Assembly: GCA_019188255.1 (NCBI GenBank)
Contig: JAETXT010000012.1
Span: 2,704,376-2,768,375 of the forward strand
Direction: 5' to 3'
DNA: 64,000 bases
Source of the DNA: Verticillium longisporum
Lineage: Eukaryota > Ascomycota > Sordariomycetes > Glomerellales > Plectosphaerellaceae
The notes beneath the pieces are model-generated. The model did no database searches. It saw only the letters and a program-made list of their open reading frames with translations, and had not been told where the DNA came from. A program made the position numbers and the translations under genes. This document shows positions 1-11,631 of this stretch, piece by piece; positions within the stretch are counted from its first letter, which is position 1; each line of letters starts with the position of its first letter.

Positions 1-269
1 AAGCTCCCAAATTCCTTCTCTATTGTAAAACGGGCTTTGTGTGACGTCATTCGCGATGACACTGGGAGACGTCATCTTCGAGGGCCCCTAAGTCACCTGC
101 AACGGAGAAAACAACCAGAGACCAACCATTGTACGGTAACGGGAACACCTCAGCCTGGTAACCAACAAACTTCAAGCAAAGAAATACAAGAATCAAGACG
201 TTCTCACCACCACGCATCAACTCACCCTATCCTCGTTCCTTCTCAACCCACCCCAGATTCAACACAACA
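1..269. other. 5' flank of kelch gene
   Basis: No coding sequence is supported here. The stretch ends in a CAACAACAATGG-like start context and probably holds the promoter and 5' UTR of the kelch gene. A CGTCATTCGCG/GACGTCATC stretch at about 45-75 carries two GACGTCAT-like (CRE/bZIP-type) boxes, which is only suggestive. Confidence 0.4.
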
Positions 270-1589
270 ATGGCCGAGGCACTCGCTGGAGCTGTTGCCG
301 TCGAGCAGGTCGTCTCGACCGCTGTCGAGGCGACTGCCGTTGCTGCCCTCGCCAAACCAACGCAGCCTTTGAAAGGGTCGTTGTCGCAGATTGCAGCCTT
401 TCCTGCCAACGATAGCCAGTATGTCATCGTCCTCTCCGAGCGTCATGCCGAATACCCTTATGTGCTGACTCCCATGTGCAGGCTTTCGCTTTCTCGATAC
501 AACCACACCGTCACCGTAATCGAAGGCAAAGCCTACATGTTTGGAGGCCAGAAGCAAGACAGCCAGCTCTGCTCCGTGAACATTCATGCTCTTGCGATTC
601 CGACCACAGGCGTTGCCGCGGCCAGCGAATATGCGTGCTACCCCGCGCTGGCGATGAAGGACGTCGACACGGGAGAGATGATTGTGCCGGTTCCGCGCAC
701 AGAACACGCCGCCTGCGCCCGCGGTCATTACCTTGTCATCCACGGCGGTCGGGACGCGACGGGAGCTGTCATCGATGAGGACTGCATCTGGCTCTGGGAC
801 TCGCGCGCCCTGAGCTGGTCTCGCATCCAGGCACCGAGCCAAATCGGCAAGAGGCTATCACCTCGTTACGGCCACCACATCTTTCTCGCCGGGAAGGAAG
901 ACGTCGTCGTCCTGCACGGAGGCCGCACTGGACCAGAGACACCGGCTAACATGGAGACGTGGCTCTTCACGTTCGACACGCTAGCGTGGACGAAACTACC
1001 ATCGTCTCCGGCGGCCCCGATGGCAGCCGCGTTCGTGGACCACGTCTTGTACACAGTTTCGAGGGGCGTGAATACGCCAGGCGCGATAAACTTTCTCGAT
1101 ATCAGAGACAGCGCGGCGGATCGGGAGAGGGCAGATGCGCTGGAATGGCAGACAGTGGACTATGCAGTCAGTCCACTGACACCTGCCCCCAAACCACGCG
1201 AAGGCGGTGCTCTCGTGCCGATTACGACCGGAGTGGGCCGGAACTACCTTATTCACATGTTTGGCCACTCCGACGGCGCATTGGCTGGGGAGGGAGACTT
1301 TTACTCAGACATCTGGTCGCTACAGGTGCCTAGTCGGGGACTCAGTGCCGCGGCCCTGAAGGACGCCATCCGCGAGAAGCTGCCCCGAGCGGAATCGGGA
1401 GAGTTCAGCTGGGCTGAGATTGAAATCGTGCCAGAGGAGAAGGACAGCGGGGGAGGCAAGGCGCATCCTGGACCCCGAGCGCTTTTTGGCGCCGCTGCCG
1501 CTGGGGACGCAAACTTGGTCTTCTGGGGAGGTATCAATGGCAGTGACGGTGGGAATGAGGAAGACAGCTGGCTCCTTCAGATACAGTGA
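270..1589 (+). CDS. kelch-repeat / galactose-oxidase-like beta-propeller protein
   Basis: This is a single-exon gene of 439 aa starting at an ATG in good context. Kelch-type blades are visible as hydrophobic strands followed by paired glycines: AYMFGGQ near residue 90, YLVIHGGRD near 155, VVVLHGGRTG near 215, and LVFWGGINGSDGG near the C-terminus. Aromatic and Trp residues sit between the strands as expected (ENTW-like METWLF, CIWLWD). No signal peptide or membrane segment is seen, so it is probably a cytosolic protein-interaction scaffold and not a secreted copper oxidase. The Cys/Tyr radical-site pattern of true galactose oxidases was not recognised. The partner and pathway cannot be inferred. 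Its neighbour on the right is a convergently oriented sugar transporter. Confidence 0.75.
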   Translation: MAEALAGAVAVEQVVSTAVEATAVAALAKPTQPLKGSLSQIAAFPANDSQYVIVLSERHAEYPYVLTPMCRLSLSRYNHTVTVIEGKAYMFGGQKQDSQLCSVNIHALAIPTTGVAAASEYACYPALAMKDVDTGEMIVPVPRTEHAACARGHYLVIHGGRDATGAVIDEDCIWLWDSRALSWSRIQAPSQIGKRLSPRYGHHIFLAGKEDVVVLHGGRTGPETPANMETWLFTFDTLAWTKLPSSPAAPMAAAFVDHVLYTVSRGVNTPGAINFLDIRDSAADRERADALEWQTVDYAVSPLTPAPKPREGGALVPITTGVGRNYLIHMFGHSDGALAGEGDFYSDIWSLQVPSRGLSAAALKDAIREKLPRAESGEFSWAEIEIVPEEKDSGGGKAHPGPRALFGAAAAGDANLVFWGGINGSDGGNEEDSWLLQIQ

Positions 1590-2246
1590 ATACCCAGTGA
1601 GCAGGGCGAAGGGCATAACAACGTCATCCTTGCAAGAGCTACCGCACAATGTTTTCGAGAGTCTCAGTCTCTTGGGGCCTAAATATCAATTGAGAAGCAA
1701 GCATCTGAACAGGCACCTCGAGACCCGGAATTCAAGAGGTAATACGCCACGATAGATTATCGTATGCTGGGAAAGACTACAAGGTTTCGAGGACGAGGAG
1801 ACATCTGGGTCCAGTGCGAAGGCTGCCTCTCACAACAAGCATGAAGATCAGTGACGCTTCGCGTAAGGAACTCAATGTGTGATGACGCGGGTCATGTCAT
1901 CTCAGGATGCAAATACGCCGGCCTCATGATCGTATGTACCGCGATGCATAGAGCTATGAATTGAATATCGACAAGCACAGAGGCAGTCAAGCAATTTCTT
2001 CATCCAAATCCAATTACATTAAAAGAATGACTTAAACCTGGACCCATAGTCCCAAGATTCAGAGCTGGCCACAAAGAACTTATCTGAACGACATATCTGC
2101 AGCGCGTACCACCAGATAAAAACAAAACGACCACTTTCCTGGCCATGTGTTTCGCGAGCTGCCAACATGAGCATAATCATGCCGCGCATGTCAAATGCTG
2201 CCATTGGTGCAGCGGAACAACAGACACAGAGCAGAGTCATGTGCGC
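1590..2246. other. intergenic, convergent 3' regions
   Basis: This AT-richer spacer lies between the kelch gene and the convergent sugar transporter. Short ORFs here have no recognisable protein features. It probably holds the two 3' UTRs. Confidence 0.5.
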
Positions 2247-4008
2247 TTAAACCTTGGTGCCAACAACGTGGTGGACCTCCTGTTCGGAAGAGGGAACTCT
2301 CTCGGCCTCCTCCTGCTGAAGTTCCTTCTCAACGTGGTCGAGGTTTACGTGGGCGACGGCGGCACGGTCTCCATCGATAACCTGTGCAAGCTCCTCCAGG
2401 GTAGGGCCCCGAGTCTCGACGTACATGAAGTAGATGAAGATGACCTCGCCAAGAACCCAGACGGTGTAGATAAGGTAAAGCCTCCACGTGTTACCGCCGT
2501 ATCCAGTGTCTTTATTGGCCTCGTCGGTCTCCCAGGCCTCGAATGCCACGGGGTTGAGATACGCGTTCAGAAGAAGAGCGATTTGGATCGAAATATTGAG
2601 GAACATGAGACCCTTAGCACGAAGCGAGTAGGGAAGAATCTCAACTGCATAGCCGATCAAGAGACCAGACCAGCAGGTAGAGTAGAAGACACCATGGAGC
2701 CAGACCAGGAATATCATGGCGTTGTTGGCGCCAGCAGCCCTGTGCTGTTCGGAGAGGCCGCAGGTGAGGGTCCAGAAGACGAGTGTGAGGAACATGCCGC
2801 TAGTGGAGAAGAGGAAAGAGAAGCGTCGGTTGAGACGTTCAACCAGAAGAGCGCAGCTGATAGAGACGAACATGTCGAGAACAGTCTTACCAGCAGTTAT
2901 AGCCAGGCGCTCAGTTTCACTCGAGATACCAGCATTGGTGTAGAGACGTGCAGAGTAGTTGGAGACAACGCCGTTGCCAGACCATTGGGAGAAGATACCA
3001 AGAGAGAACAGTACGGCAAGACGGTAACGGTTTCCCTTCGTCTTGAAGAAGTCAACGTACTTGGTGCTGTTGTCAGCCTCCTGTTCCATCTTGATAGTGT
3101 CGCGGATCTCGCGGAACTCGAACTGGACTGTTGGGTGGTCGACATTGCCATTGGCGTGGTACTTGGCGAGAATGGCTAGAGCCTCATCTTGACGATCCTT
3201 GGCGATCAGGAAACGGGGAGACTCAGGGATCCCTAACCAGCTACGTTAGTACAAAGCCGGGCAGACAAAGACGGAACCAATTGTCAGTTTGTGACTTACA
3301 CCACAGAACAATCAGTTGCAGGAGACCAGGAGCACCCTGCAGAATGGCAGGGAAACGCCACGACCAGTCATTGCCCCAGAAATGGGTACCGAAGCAGGTC
3401 CAAGAGACGAGAAAAGACCCAAGGTTCCAGAGACAGTTGTACACAGTAGTGAAACGAGCGCGGTGCTGAGGGTGACAGATCTCGGCCAGAAGCATAGGGG
3501 AGCAGATCTGAGCGAACGAATTGCCGAATCCAAGGAGGACACGGCCGCCAGAGTAAGTTGCATAGTCGGGGGCGGCAGCCTGAAGAGCGGCGCCAATGGC
3601 CATGATGATGAAACCAATAGCAATGGAGGGGCGGCGGCCCCAGCGGTCGGCAATGATAGGAACCATAGGAATGGAGGCAACGGAGCCAATCTGGTAGAGA
3701 GCGACGAGAAGCCCAAGCCTGTCGCCGGTAGGCCTATCGAAGAACTCGTTCCAGCTGTCGAAATTCTGGACGGTACCCATGTACATGCTGGGGACTGTGT
3801 CAGACTGATAATCAACAAAGATGTCTCGGGAAACCTACCCGTCCCAGCCAGTTCCCATGGAAGAGACGCAGAGCACGACCGAGTAGAAGGTCAGGACCCT
3901 GAGGCCAGGCTCCCTGTACCAGACTACGTGCTCAAACTTGGGCGCCTCATCACGAATCTTCTGCGTCTTCTCGTCGGTCCCGAGACCGATGATCTCCTTG
4001 ATGCCCAT
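2247..4008 (-). CDS. MFS sugar transporter (SP family, hexose/lactose-permease type)
   Basis: Three exons can be assembled: 4008-3839, 3787-3300 and 3232-2247. The introns are 51 bp and 67 bp with GT-AG ends, and together they give 547 aa. The start is the ATG of MGIKEIIG. Sugar-porter signatures appear in order: GWDG at the first exon junction (the family G-[YW]-D-[QG] site), DRWGRRPS in loop 2-3, GRVLLGFG in TM4, WWIPESPRFL before the central loop (the PESPRxL signature is recreated exactly by splicing), and VETRGPTLEEL after TM12 (the PETKG motif). About 12 hydrophobic segments are present. It imports a mono- or disaccharide across the plasma membrane by proton symport; the substrate is not determinable from sequence. 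The first intron splits the GWDG region, as in many fungal homologues. Long open frames on the opposite strand are shadows of this gene. Confidence 0.9.
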
Positions 4009-4584
4009 GGTGAACTAGGGCTGATGGGATAAAGGTGGAGAAGGCGAGGCAAGATGATCGTTTTCTGCTGCGCAAAGGATCTGACTTGTCAAGGGCCTGG
4101 CGGACTTCCTTCGGTTGAGTTGAAGAATGAAGTGGAAAGGGGGAGGAAGGCAGCCCTAGATATATAGAAGGCGTGCGTGAAGGGTATAGTCCGCAGCGGC
4201 CTGGGTCTGGGCAATGGCGGGCAGGCGGACCGCCCTTCAGACCCAAATCACGGAGAGAGAAGTCGGTCCCTCAAAATGGAAGACGCACCCCATCTATCCA
4301 TCAGACGAGGGGCCCCGCCACCCCCAAATGACCCTCGCCCGGTGGACAGATGCTCATGGGGTTGCCGAGGACGAGCAGGGGTTGCGGGGGTGGGCATGCG
4401 CCAGCATCTGTCGAAAGCCAGGTCAGGGTTGAGGTAGCTGGGCCGAGAAGTGGAGTGGGAGTGAGTGACAGACCACCCAGATGTCGTCTACGGAGTGAGA
4501 GTTGCATTTTGCCGGAATACCAATCGAGACGGTATTTTGCTGCCGGAAAAGGGGGGCTTTGTTCCACCTTGGCCATCTTTTGGG

Positions 4585-4630
4585 GTCTTGGAAGTCTTGG
4601 AAGTCTTGGAAGTCTTGGAAGTCTTGGTGG
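4585..4630. repeat. 9-bp tandem repeat (CTTGGAAGT)n
   Basis: About four to five near-perfect copies of the 9-bp unit CTTGGAAGT lie in tandem. They are followed by degenerate CTTGGTGGC units to about 4645. The 9-bp period keeps any frame open, which explains several overlapping spurious ORFs here. Confidence 0.85.
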
Positions 4631-7168
4631 CCTTGGTGGCCTTGCAAGTCTTGGACGTTGGAGTAGCGTTGGAAGTTGAGGAAGTCATGAGGCTCTGCCA
4701 AGAAGGGGGGCAGGTGTCCGGGGGGGGCCTGTGAGCCCGGGCCGCGTGGCGCCTGCCAAGCTGTGCCCCAACAAGCGAACAGGCATGTCTTCTAAGGTAA
4801 GGTAGGTAAGGTAGGTACATGAAGCAGCTGCGGCGGTTGCAATGCATTTACGACTGCCTCGACATGGCAGTCAATAGAATTGCCCGGAAGCTCTGAAAGG
4901 CTTGATTGAAATTCCATCTTGACGAGGTAGTCGTGGGGAACATGCAGAAGAACATCTATGTTCAAGTCAAGCTAGCAGACCTGATGTTGTAGATAGTTGT
5001 GGGAAAGGGCTTGCAGTGGCGATTGGTTCGTTCGAACGCTGAGGCAAAGACGAATGACTGAGGACCAAACATCGGTCGCTTACACTCCAGACTCTTTTCA
5101 AGTGAAGCCACACTTGGACACATACCTGCCCAGGCCAGGGGTAGGTAGTTACCTGAGGTACTGAGGTTGGTAAGGTAGGTGCCTTGGTGCTTGCTTGTCA
5201 TGCCTGATTCCTTGCAATGAGAATGCTGTGCAATGTGCATGCCCAGCCCTATGGCGGCGCACCTTGCAGAGTTGTAAAACATTCGCTGCTAAGTCGTCCA
5301 ACACATTTTACTGGAAACCTTGATCATTCTCGGAACCAAGGAATCAGGTCCGCCGACGCTCAAAGGAGCACCAACCCACGAACGCGGTCCGTCGCTTCCT
5401 CTTGGGTTGCCTGGCCGCAACATCGTCCTGCAGTGAAGGCTCGCGACTTTGCCGCCATGGCCTTGGGCCACATGACGGCGCCTGGCGCCTGGGCAGACGC
5501 TTCACATACCCGCCACAAAGGCTATGAAGGGATCATGGACATCTCGACACGTCCAAAATTCCCCTGGATGGATGCAGGGCTAAGGCCGGTAGTCTACGGC
5601 TCTGTGTCAGCCGCCTTTAGCCTGATCTACCTTCTGATGCCGCGGCACGTCTCTGATCGGGCGGTACTCCTTTGGTCTTGGGGAGAAATTCATTTTGCAA
5701 TGGCCGAAGCAGGAGGCGCGAGCTATGATTTGCTGCTGTGCCCCGATCCAAACGTTTGGATCCGCCACTTCTCAGGTGTAGCACGACCAGCACAGCTTCA
5801 ACTGACTGTCCTGATGGATCTGTGCAAGGGTGTCACATTCGGCTAAATGCGGGTAAATAAAGGGTATATTAACGCCAAGAATATCTCGGCTACGGTTCTC
5901 AAGCTGCTTCAATACTCACGCCTTTCCCTCGCCTGCCTGACTTACGCCGCTCAGCAAGATATTAAGAACAGGTCTGAAGCTGCTTCTTTTGGACACGAAC
6001 ATACCGAACAAAACACCACCGCCGCATTGGCATGGAAGCCAACCATCCATGAGCCGCCTTGTCGCGTGGCAGGCTTGCATGTCGCGGACCATGAAAGATC
6101 GAGGACCCGCAGCCAAGATGGCAACTGGAGACCAAGAGGGCGCTGACCAGTTCTCTCGTAGCTCTCATACGGCGCTGACCGTCGCCAAGGTCTTGACCTC
6201 CACACCGACTCCATACATCCAGGCATTCTTGTCCACCCAACAAGACTTTGCCCAGCGCTTCGCCGTCCTCGAGCGACGTGGAGTTCAGGGACCGAGGGCC
6301 GATGTCCCCTGTTTGCTGGGCGCATTCCGGTCAATTATGAATGTCGCGAGGTGTAGGACCGGAGCACCGTCGGCGATGCAGCATGCTGACGAACGCGTTC
6401 ATCTGATCTTATGCACACGTGAGCTTCCACCCCTTTTTCCTCCGGTGCTATGCGTGGAAGTCAAAACACAAGACACCGTCCTCGCGTAGTACCATATGGT
6501 TAGCTTGTCCAGGCACCAGTCCCCGCGCTACCCTGAGGCGCTGTGCATGAGTGTGCTAGAAGGACACCAATATTTCCACTTGCCACCCTGCATACATGAT
6601 GAACGACGCCATCGACAAAGGTCTTGACGATCGGGCGAGCAACCTGGATTTCTTGGAGCCAAGTGCTTACGGTGACGCCGGTGAGTCCAGGTCATACCGA
6701 GCCAACATCGATTCGCCCATGTCGAATGTTTGGTGATCTCGACCTGACACAAGGTGTGGCCAACCACGCCACAATACACTTAGCCTTCTGACGTTTATAT
6801 CCACTACGCATCGATTCCGATTCGACTGACTCCTGCTTCGTGACTATTCGATGGTGTCAGACCAAGACTGTGGCCCTGTAGGTGGCTAGCGAACACCCGT
6901 CACAATCAAGACCAAGAGAGGCGCCCACTCAGTCGTCCTTTAAACATTCTCCTTGTCTTGCGATCAGCGTTGGCAGGGTGGCAAATGATTGATATGTCGG
7001 AAAGGAGAGAATAGTAGCATTACTTCTCATCATCTTGATGCGTGCGTCTACTTCTGGGCTCAGGTCCGCTCGACCTGCAGTCGACGGGACAACTTCCACG
7101 GCGGTACCATCTTGTGCGCCCTACCCATTTCAGAAGTCGATTACTTTCGAATACTGTCAGGAGGCACC

Positions 7169-7289
7169 TGCGGAGCCACGGAGCAGGGGGCTGGTTAGGG
7201 GCTGGGGACTACGAGAGCGCGTATAGAAGGGTTGCGGAGGGCCAGAATTCAGATGTATTCTCATCCCAGACCTAACAATTGACTGCGGA
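7169..7289. repeat. dispersed non-coding repeat, copy A
   Basis: This copy shares a run containing GGAGGGCCAGAATTCAGATG, a G-rich TTAGGGGCTGGG-like block and a GTATAGAAGG (TATA-like) block, in the same order and spacing, with a second copy at 13181-13326. Both begin TGCGGAG and end CTGCGGA. No coding potential is seen. It could be a solo LTR or MITE fragment. Confidence 0.65.
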
Positions 7290-9042
7290 TATCACGTGCG
7301 GAAAAACACTTCACTCTACTCATCCCCACACTCTGATAAATACAGGTGGTAGCTTGTGACGCAACTTTGAGGCAAATTGTTGGTCACTTATGAAGAGCGG
7401 ACATGTATCTTCACCAGTATCGACGTAGCGGCAACTCCGTGGGAATAGTCTCACGGCACTCAGCACGTCACCTTTATATACTCAGCGCCCTAGTCTGCGG
7501 TGTTCCTGCCTACTAATGGCATCCTTGCTATGGGTTCACTTTGAAGTCCACCCCAGACTCTGACGAGAAATGCATGTAGTCTTTTTTTCAAAAGAGGTTT
7601 ATTCTGAAACTCGTGATCCATTCGCAGACAAACAAGGTTGTGTGATCGAATACGATGCGCTCAGCTCTGCAATGCGGGTGGCGCCCCAAATGAACCTGAT
7701 GAGGATTTAAAGAGGATCATGGCCGCATCCGCGCCTGTTGCCAATCTCTCTTCACCAGGCGTACTCGAGATTATGGCCCTGGGGCTATAGCTGTAGCCGT
7801 CGCAAGCGTATACATTACCTTGAGAACGTCATTTGGTTCAAAAGCGATTGAAAGAACGTCGACATCACGAGTGTACAGCTCCGGAGCCTGTCCGGTGAAA
7901 TTTGTCCTCAGGGACATTCTGCTCCGAGTCAGGGACGGTAAGCTGATTATCCGCGGGCAATGTTCTAGCTCTCAGGTAGCACTGTAATTCCGCTGGCAGA
8001 ACATATCGAGCTAGGTCCTGTGCCTGGCACGTCCGATCACGAGTAGCCCCACCCGAGGTTCAAACAGCGCCTCGCCAGCTTCGTGCTCTCGTCAACCTGA
8101 TTAGAGAATAGGCTTACAAAACCATTCAGATAACAAATTCTGCTGTTGTGGCCTCGAGAGAAGCCCTGATATCTTGGAAGTTTCCATTCCTGCCCTGAAG
8201 CTTCATCGCTCGTTGAATCGTCTTGAGCCATCACATCGCTGAGGGCCTGGGTCATGTAGCTCTTAATGTGGCAGCGATGGTGTCGGAGCGTCTGCCTATC
8301 GGTGGTCATCATACCGAACACCTGGGCGATGCTGCGAGCATCAATCTCGGATCGGTGAGTTTGACCAGCACCCGCGGTCAGTCTAGATATGTTCCGGACA
8401 AACCCTCAGCCAGGGGACTCTAGATGTACTCTGAAAATGCGACGGACTGCGTGCTTCTCTCGGACAAGTGACCGACTGAATGCACCGCAAATAGAATAGC
8501 TGACGATCGCCTGTCCGGGGTTGTTATACCGAGTAAGGTCAACACAAGTGGATGCGCGAGAAAATACCCTCTCGACAAGTAATTTCTCACTCCCGGTACA
8601 CCGTGGGGACCCAGTTGTATGGTTTCATACAACGCTATTGCTCTTATTGTTGTGGCCGGACGAGGCCGAAGGAACGGCGGCGGCAAACCACAATGCGGAT
8701 TGGGCATAGATTGTTTAGATGTCTCACACAGTCGGGGCTGGCCCTCTCCTAAACGCCCTTTGCCGTCTAATCGGGTAAAACGGATCCCAGATTAACGGCA
8801 CATCGCCGATAGCTCATCTCATGTCTCACCTCCATATTGCTGCATTTGGTTTGGTGGTGGCCGACGACGCAGCCGCCAAAGAACTCACGACAAGGTGATG
8901 TAACTTGCCAATAAGCTTCATGATATTAAGGTACTTACGGTACCAAATCTTCGCCAAGCGCATTGCCTGGACCATGCGACGGCATCCTGAACAGGACGAG
9001 ATCCACTTGCGAGCCTGCCGCCTTGCTAGTGAACACGACATG

Positions 9043-9050
9043 TTTATAAA
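9043..9050 (+). promoter_or_regulatory. putative TATA box of the mucin-like gene
   Basis: TTTATAAA lies about 90 bp upstream of the chosen ATG at 9139, a plausible spacing for a fungal TATA element plus 5' leader. This is a positional argument only. Confidence 0.35.
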
Positions 9051-9138
9051 TGGGAGATGCCTGGCCAAAGTGCCGAAGTGTAAAGCGGAATGAGCACACA
9101 GACTATTGTTTCTTGGCCAGACTTTCGAAAGCCCGAGA

Positions 9139-10560
9139 ATGTACTCTAACCTTGTAGCCGCCGTGACGCTTGCCTCTATCACCCAGGCACATGCGTCAGC
9201 GCCAGACCCGATCACGACGATCAAATGCGAGGCGGAACAGCCGACTCCAGCACTTACTACTCTTACTTTTACTGTGGTAGCTGTCGTTGACCCTTCTATC
9301 TCCCACTGGGACCAGTTCCTGAATCAGGCGTGTCCGACACCCTTCCCTACCCCTGAACGGTGCGCAGGCACTGGAAAAGATCAGAATAATCCCGACGCAC
9401 CCCCAGGGGCAGACAACCCTGGACATGAATCAACTCCTCATGACGGGGTTCATGACATCGGCTGGTACGAGGTTTGGTGGTTCGACTATCATGGCGGCGA
9501 GCCGCCGAGCCACTGGTATTTTGACCACCACTCTTCCCACCCCTACAGCACCGACAGCTACGTACCGTGGCCGAAGCCCACCGGCGGCGACCTTCCGCCC
9601 GGTCCTCTTCCCGTTCCTACCAGGGAGCCTCGACCACGGCCAGATAGATCTACAGTCCCTCAACCACGACCTGATCCAACGTCAAAGGGTCGCCCTCGCC
9701 CGCCGTCTGGTTCATCAACTGATCAGCCAATCCCCACCTCTGAAACTCCAACTGTAGCTCCAAAGCCGTTCAGTTCCACAACAGATCAGCCCAATCCGGT
9801 ACAATCCTCTATGGCCCACCCTGAGCCGACTTCAGACTCTTCCTCTACACCTCCTATGCCTATTGTATCTTCGACCAGTCAGTCGGGACCTGAGCCGTCT
9901 TCAGATCCCTCCTCTCCGACCGCTGCACCTTTCGCATCTTCGACGAGTCAATCAGATTCAGGGCCATCTTCAATTGATCCCGCACAAAGCTCATCTGTGC
10001 CGCCGGAACCCCAGCCCCCTAGTTCCTTGGCTCCAACTAGCCTCTTGACGAGTGTCGTCAGCTCCACGACCACATCGGCCAGCCCGTCCCAAACATGCGC
10101 AGATATCAGTAATGGATCGTTCCAGAACAACGATATTGGAGCTTGGTACATCTCCGATGAAGTCACAGCGGACTCGGGTATCGTACAGGAAGGTCCCGAC
10201 GGTGTGGAGTACTCGTTTGCTCTGATTCCCTCGCAGCAGCAGTTTGCTCAGGTCTATATCAACCAGTACATCCGCTGTGGTGACCCACCTCCGATTGTCG
10301 AGATCGAAGTGCGCTTCAGCTACCAGTTCACTGGCAACTCGCAAGGGTGCAGTATCGCTGCTAGCGTGAACCGGTCGCCAGATAATCTCCTCACCATTCA
10401 GGATGACGGGCAGTCGCCTGGCGTATGGCAGCAGTACGAGGGCCCAGTTATCACTGTGCAGTTGACATACGATCCACTGTTCACGATCAAGATGTTGTGC
10501 CAAGAGGATACTGCGAACACTGAGGCTATCCTGATTACTGAGATCTCAGTATACAACTGA
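9139..10560 (+). CDS. secreted Ser/Thr/Pro-rich protein with C-terminal beta-sandwich-like domain
   Basis: Single exon of 473 aa. The ATG at 9139 is chosen because it starts directly with a signal peptide (MYSNLVAAVTLASITQAHA). The mature protein has a Cys-containing N-terminal segment to about residue 95, then a His/Trp-rich stretch (DIGWYEVWWFDYHGG, WYFDHHSSHPY). A long low-complexity stalk of Pro/Ser/Thr follows (about residues 170-330, with repeated SSTSQS and STDQP blocks), typical of O-mannosylated cell-surface proteins. The last ~140 residues look globular (CADISNGSFQNN...AWYI, two further Cys). They resemble jelly-roll carbohydrate-binding modules found at the C-terminus of fungal surface proteins, but no specific family is claimed. 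Its role is unknown; surface adhesion or glycan binding is an inference. Confidence 0.75.
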   Translation: MYSNLVAAVTLASITQAHASAPDPITTIKCEAEQPTPALTTLTFTVVAVVDPSISHWDQFLNQACPTPFPTPERCAGTGKDQNNPDAPPGADNPGHESTPHDGVHDIGWYEVWWFDYHGGEPPSHWYFDHHSSHPYSTDSYVPWPKPTGGDLPPGPLPVPTREPRPRPDRSTVPQPRPDPTSKGRPRPPSGSSTDQPIPTSETPTVAPKPFSSTTDQPNPVQSSMAHPEPTSDSSSTPPMPIVSSTSQSGPEPSSDPSSPTAAPFASSTSQSDSGPSSIDPAQSSSVPPEPQPPSSLAPTSLLTSVVSSTTTSASPSQTCADISNGSFQNNDIGAWYISDEVTADSGIVQEGPDGVEYSFALIPSQQQFAQVYINQYIRCGDPPPIVEIEVRFSYQFTGNSQGCSIAASVNRSPDNLLTIQDDGQSPGVWQQYEGPVITVQLTYDPLFTIKMLCQEDTANTEAILITEISVYN

Positions 10561-10905
10561 GGTGTTTCTTCATAGAATGAGTAGTGAACATATCCCATCG
10601 CGTGAGAGGATTCGGCGCGTAATATACCTGACAACCACGCTCTACATCTCAAAAATCGCTGCTTCAAATTGCGAGATTGACGTAACTTGTGTCATCCTTT
10701 TTTAAACTAGTGAGTGCACCGCCCAGTTGAAACATTGAAGTTATTTGACCGTACAAAAGAATGACCGTAATACCCTTAGGGCTTGCTCTCAATCAAATAC
10801 ATGTTGCAGAATATCCACGTCTTTGTCACGTAACCCATATGGCCCAATTTGTCTCTCAAGCTCCCTAGAAAGCGATAAATTTTTGAGGTGAGATAACTGT
10901 ACCAT

Positions 10906-11631
10906 CTAGCAGCTGTCGTTGGTGATGAAAACGTTGTACCCGTCAGGGTGGAACAACTGGCCACCGCACTTGTTGCGAATGCCAGCAGACGAGCAGAGGT
11001 TGCAGAGCTCAGCCGCACCACGGGCCAAATCGCCCCATGAGTTCAGAGTGACAGCGTGGTCATTCTACAAAGCCATGAGTTAGTAAAAAAGCCAGACCAA
11101 ATTTTGTTTACAACTTATCTGGAATCATATCACGTACATCGTTACACCAGTAGATGCCCGAGTTGTGAGAACAGCTGACGCGTGCGCAAGCAGCAGGACC
11201 AGGGCCGTGACCGGGCTGACCCTCGAGATCCCAAAGGTAGTTCCACCCTTCCTGGATCCTACCGTAGTCAGCGGGCTCCCAACCGTGAACCGGGTGCTTG
11301 GAGTCGATGCATTCGTAAGAAGCACCCTCCCACTGGCGCGTCAACAGCTCATGCTTGTCGCTGTTGGCGTTGCGACGCTTGAGCTTGGTGCTGGGGTAGA
11401 GAGACTGGAACTCCTCGGTAACCTCTTCAAGAGTGCCATAGAGCGTAATAGATTCGCCACTGGGAGTCTTGAAAACCCAGTCGAGGTCGGTGACGGTGTA
11501 TCCGTCAGGAGCAGCAGCGATCTCTATGGCATCAGCATCGCCTATTCCACAAAGTTCCTGAATTAGCGTCGATAAAAACTTACAGCAGAGCCGCTCAGGG
11601 CAGCAATAAAAGCAACGGCAGGAAACTTCAT
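10906..11631 (-). CDS. small secreted cysteine-rich protein (effector-like)
   Basis: Proposed exons are 11631-11584, 11521-11138 and 11064-10906 (introns 62 and 73 bp), giving 196 aa. Exon 1 encodes the signal peptide MKFPAVAFIAALSGSA. A dibasic KLKRR near residue 65 could be a Kex2 site, leaving a mature domain with eight Cys. Its conserved-looking core is YECIDSKHPVHGW, GRIQEGWNYL, PGPAACARVSCSHNSGIYWC and the C-terminal NDSC. This pattern (RIQEGxxYL...GPGxCxRVSC...IxWCND) is familiar from a widespread ascomycete family of small secreted proteins of unknown function. The first acceptor is the least certain: only ATAGAG before ATC keeps frame with a normal intron length. A TATAAAG at about 11788-11795 may be the promoter. 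A role in host interaction is inference. Confidence 0.75.

Larger units (their letters stand above)
4009..9138. other. 5 kb gene-poor region
   Basis: Open frames here are short, overlap on several strands and lack recognisable domains, signal peptides or consistent splicing. The longest is 209 aa at about 5217-5846. Visible content is a TATATAT stretch near 4155 that may be the sugar transporter TATA region, a 9-bp minisatellite near 4585, several TAGGTA/GGTAAGGTAGGTA simple-sequence tracts (about 4795-4816 and 5141-5181), and one copy of a dispersed repeat at 7169-7289. No gene is called. Confidence 0.5.

Noticed and set aside
2145..3179. 344-aa plus-strand ORF
   Set aside because: It is antisense to exon 3 of the sugar transporter, whose motifs and splicing are clear. 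Codon-level complementarity explains the open frame.
5217..5846. 209-aa ORF
   Set aside because: No domain, signal peptide or splice support, and unusual composition. It is probably chance in GC-rich intergenic DNA.
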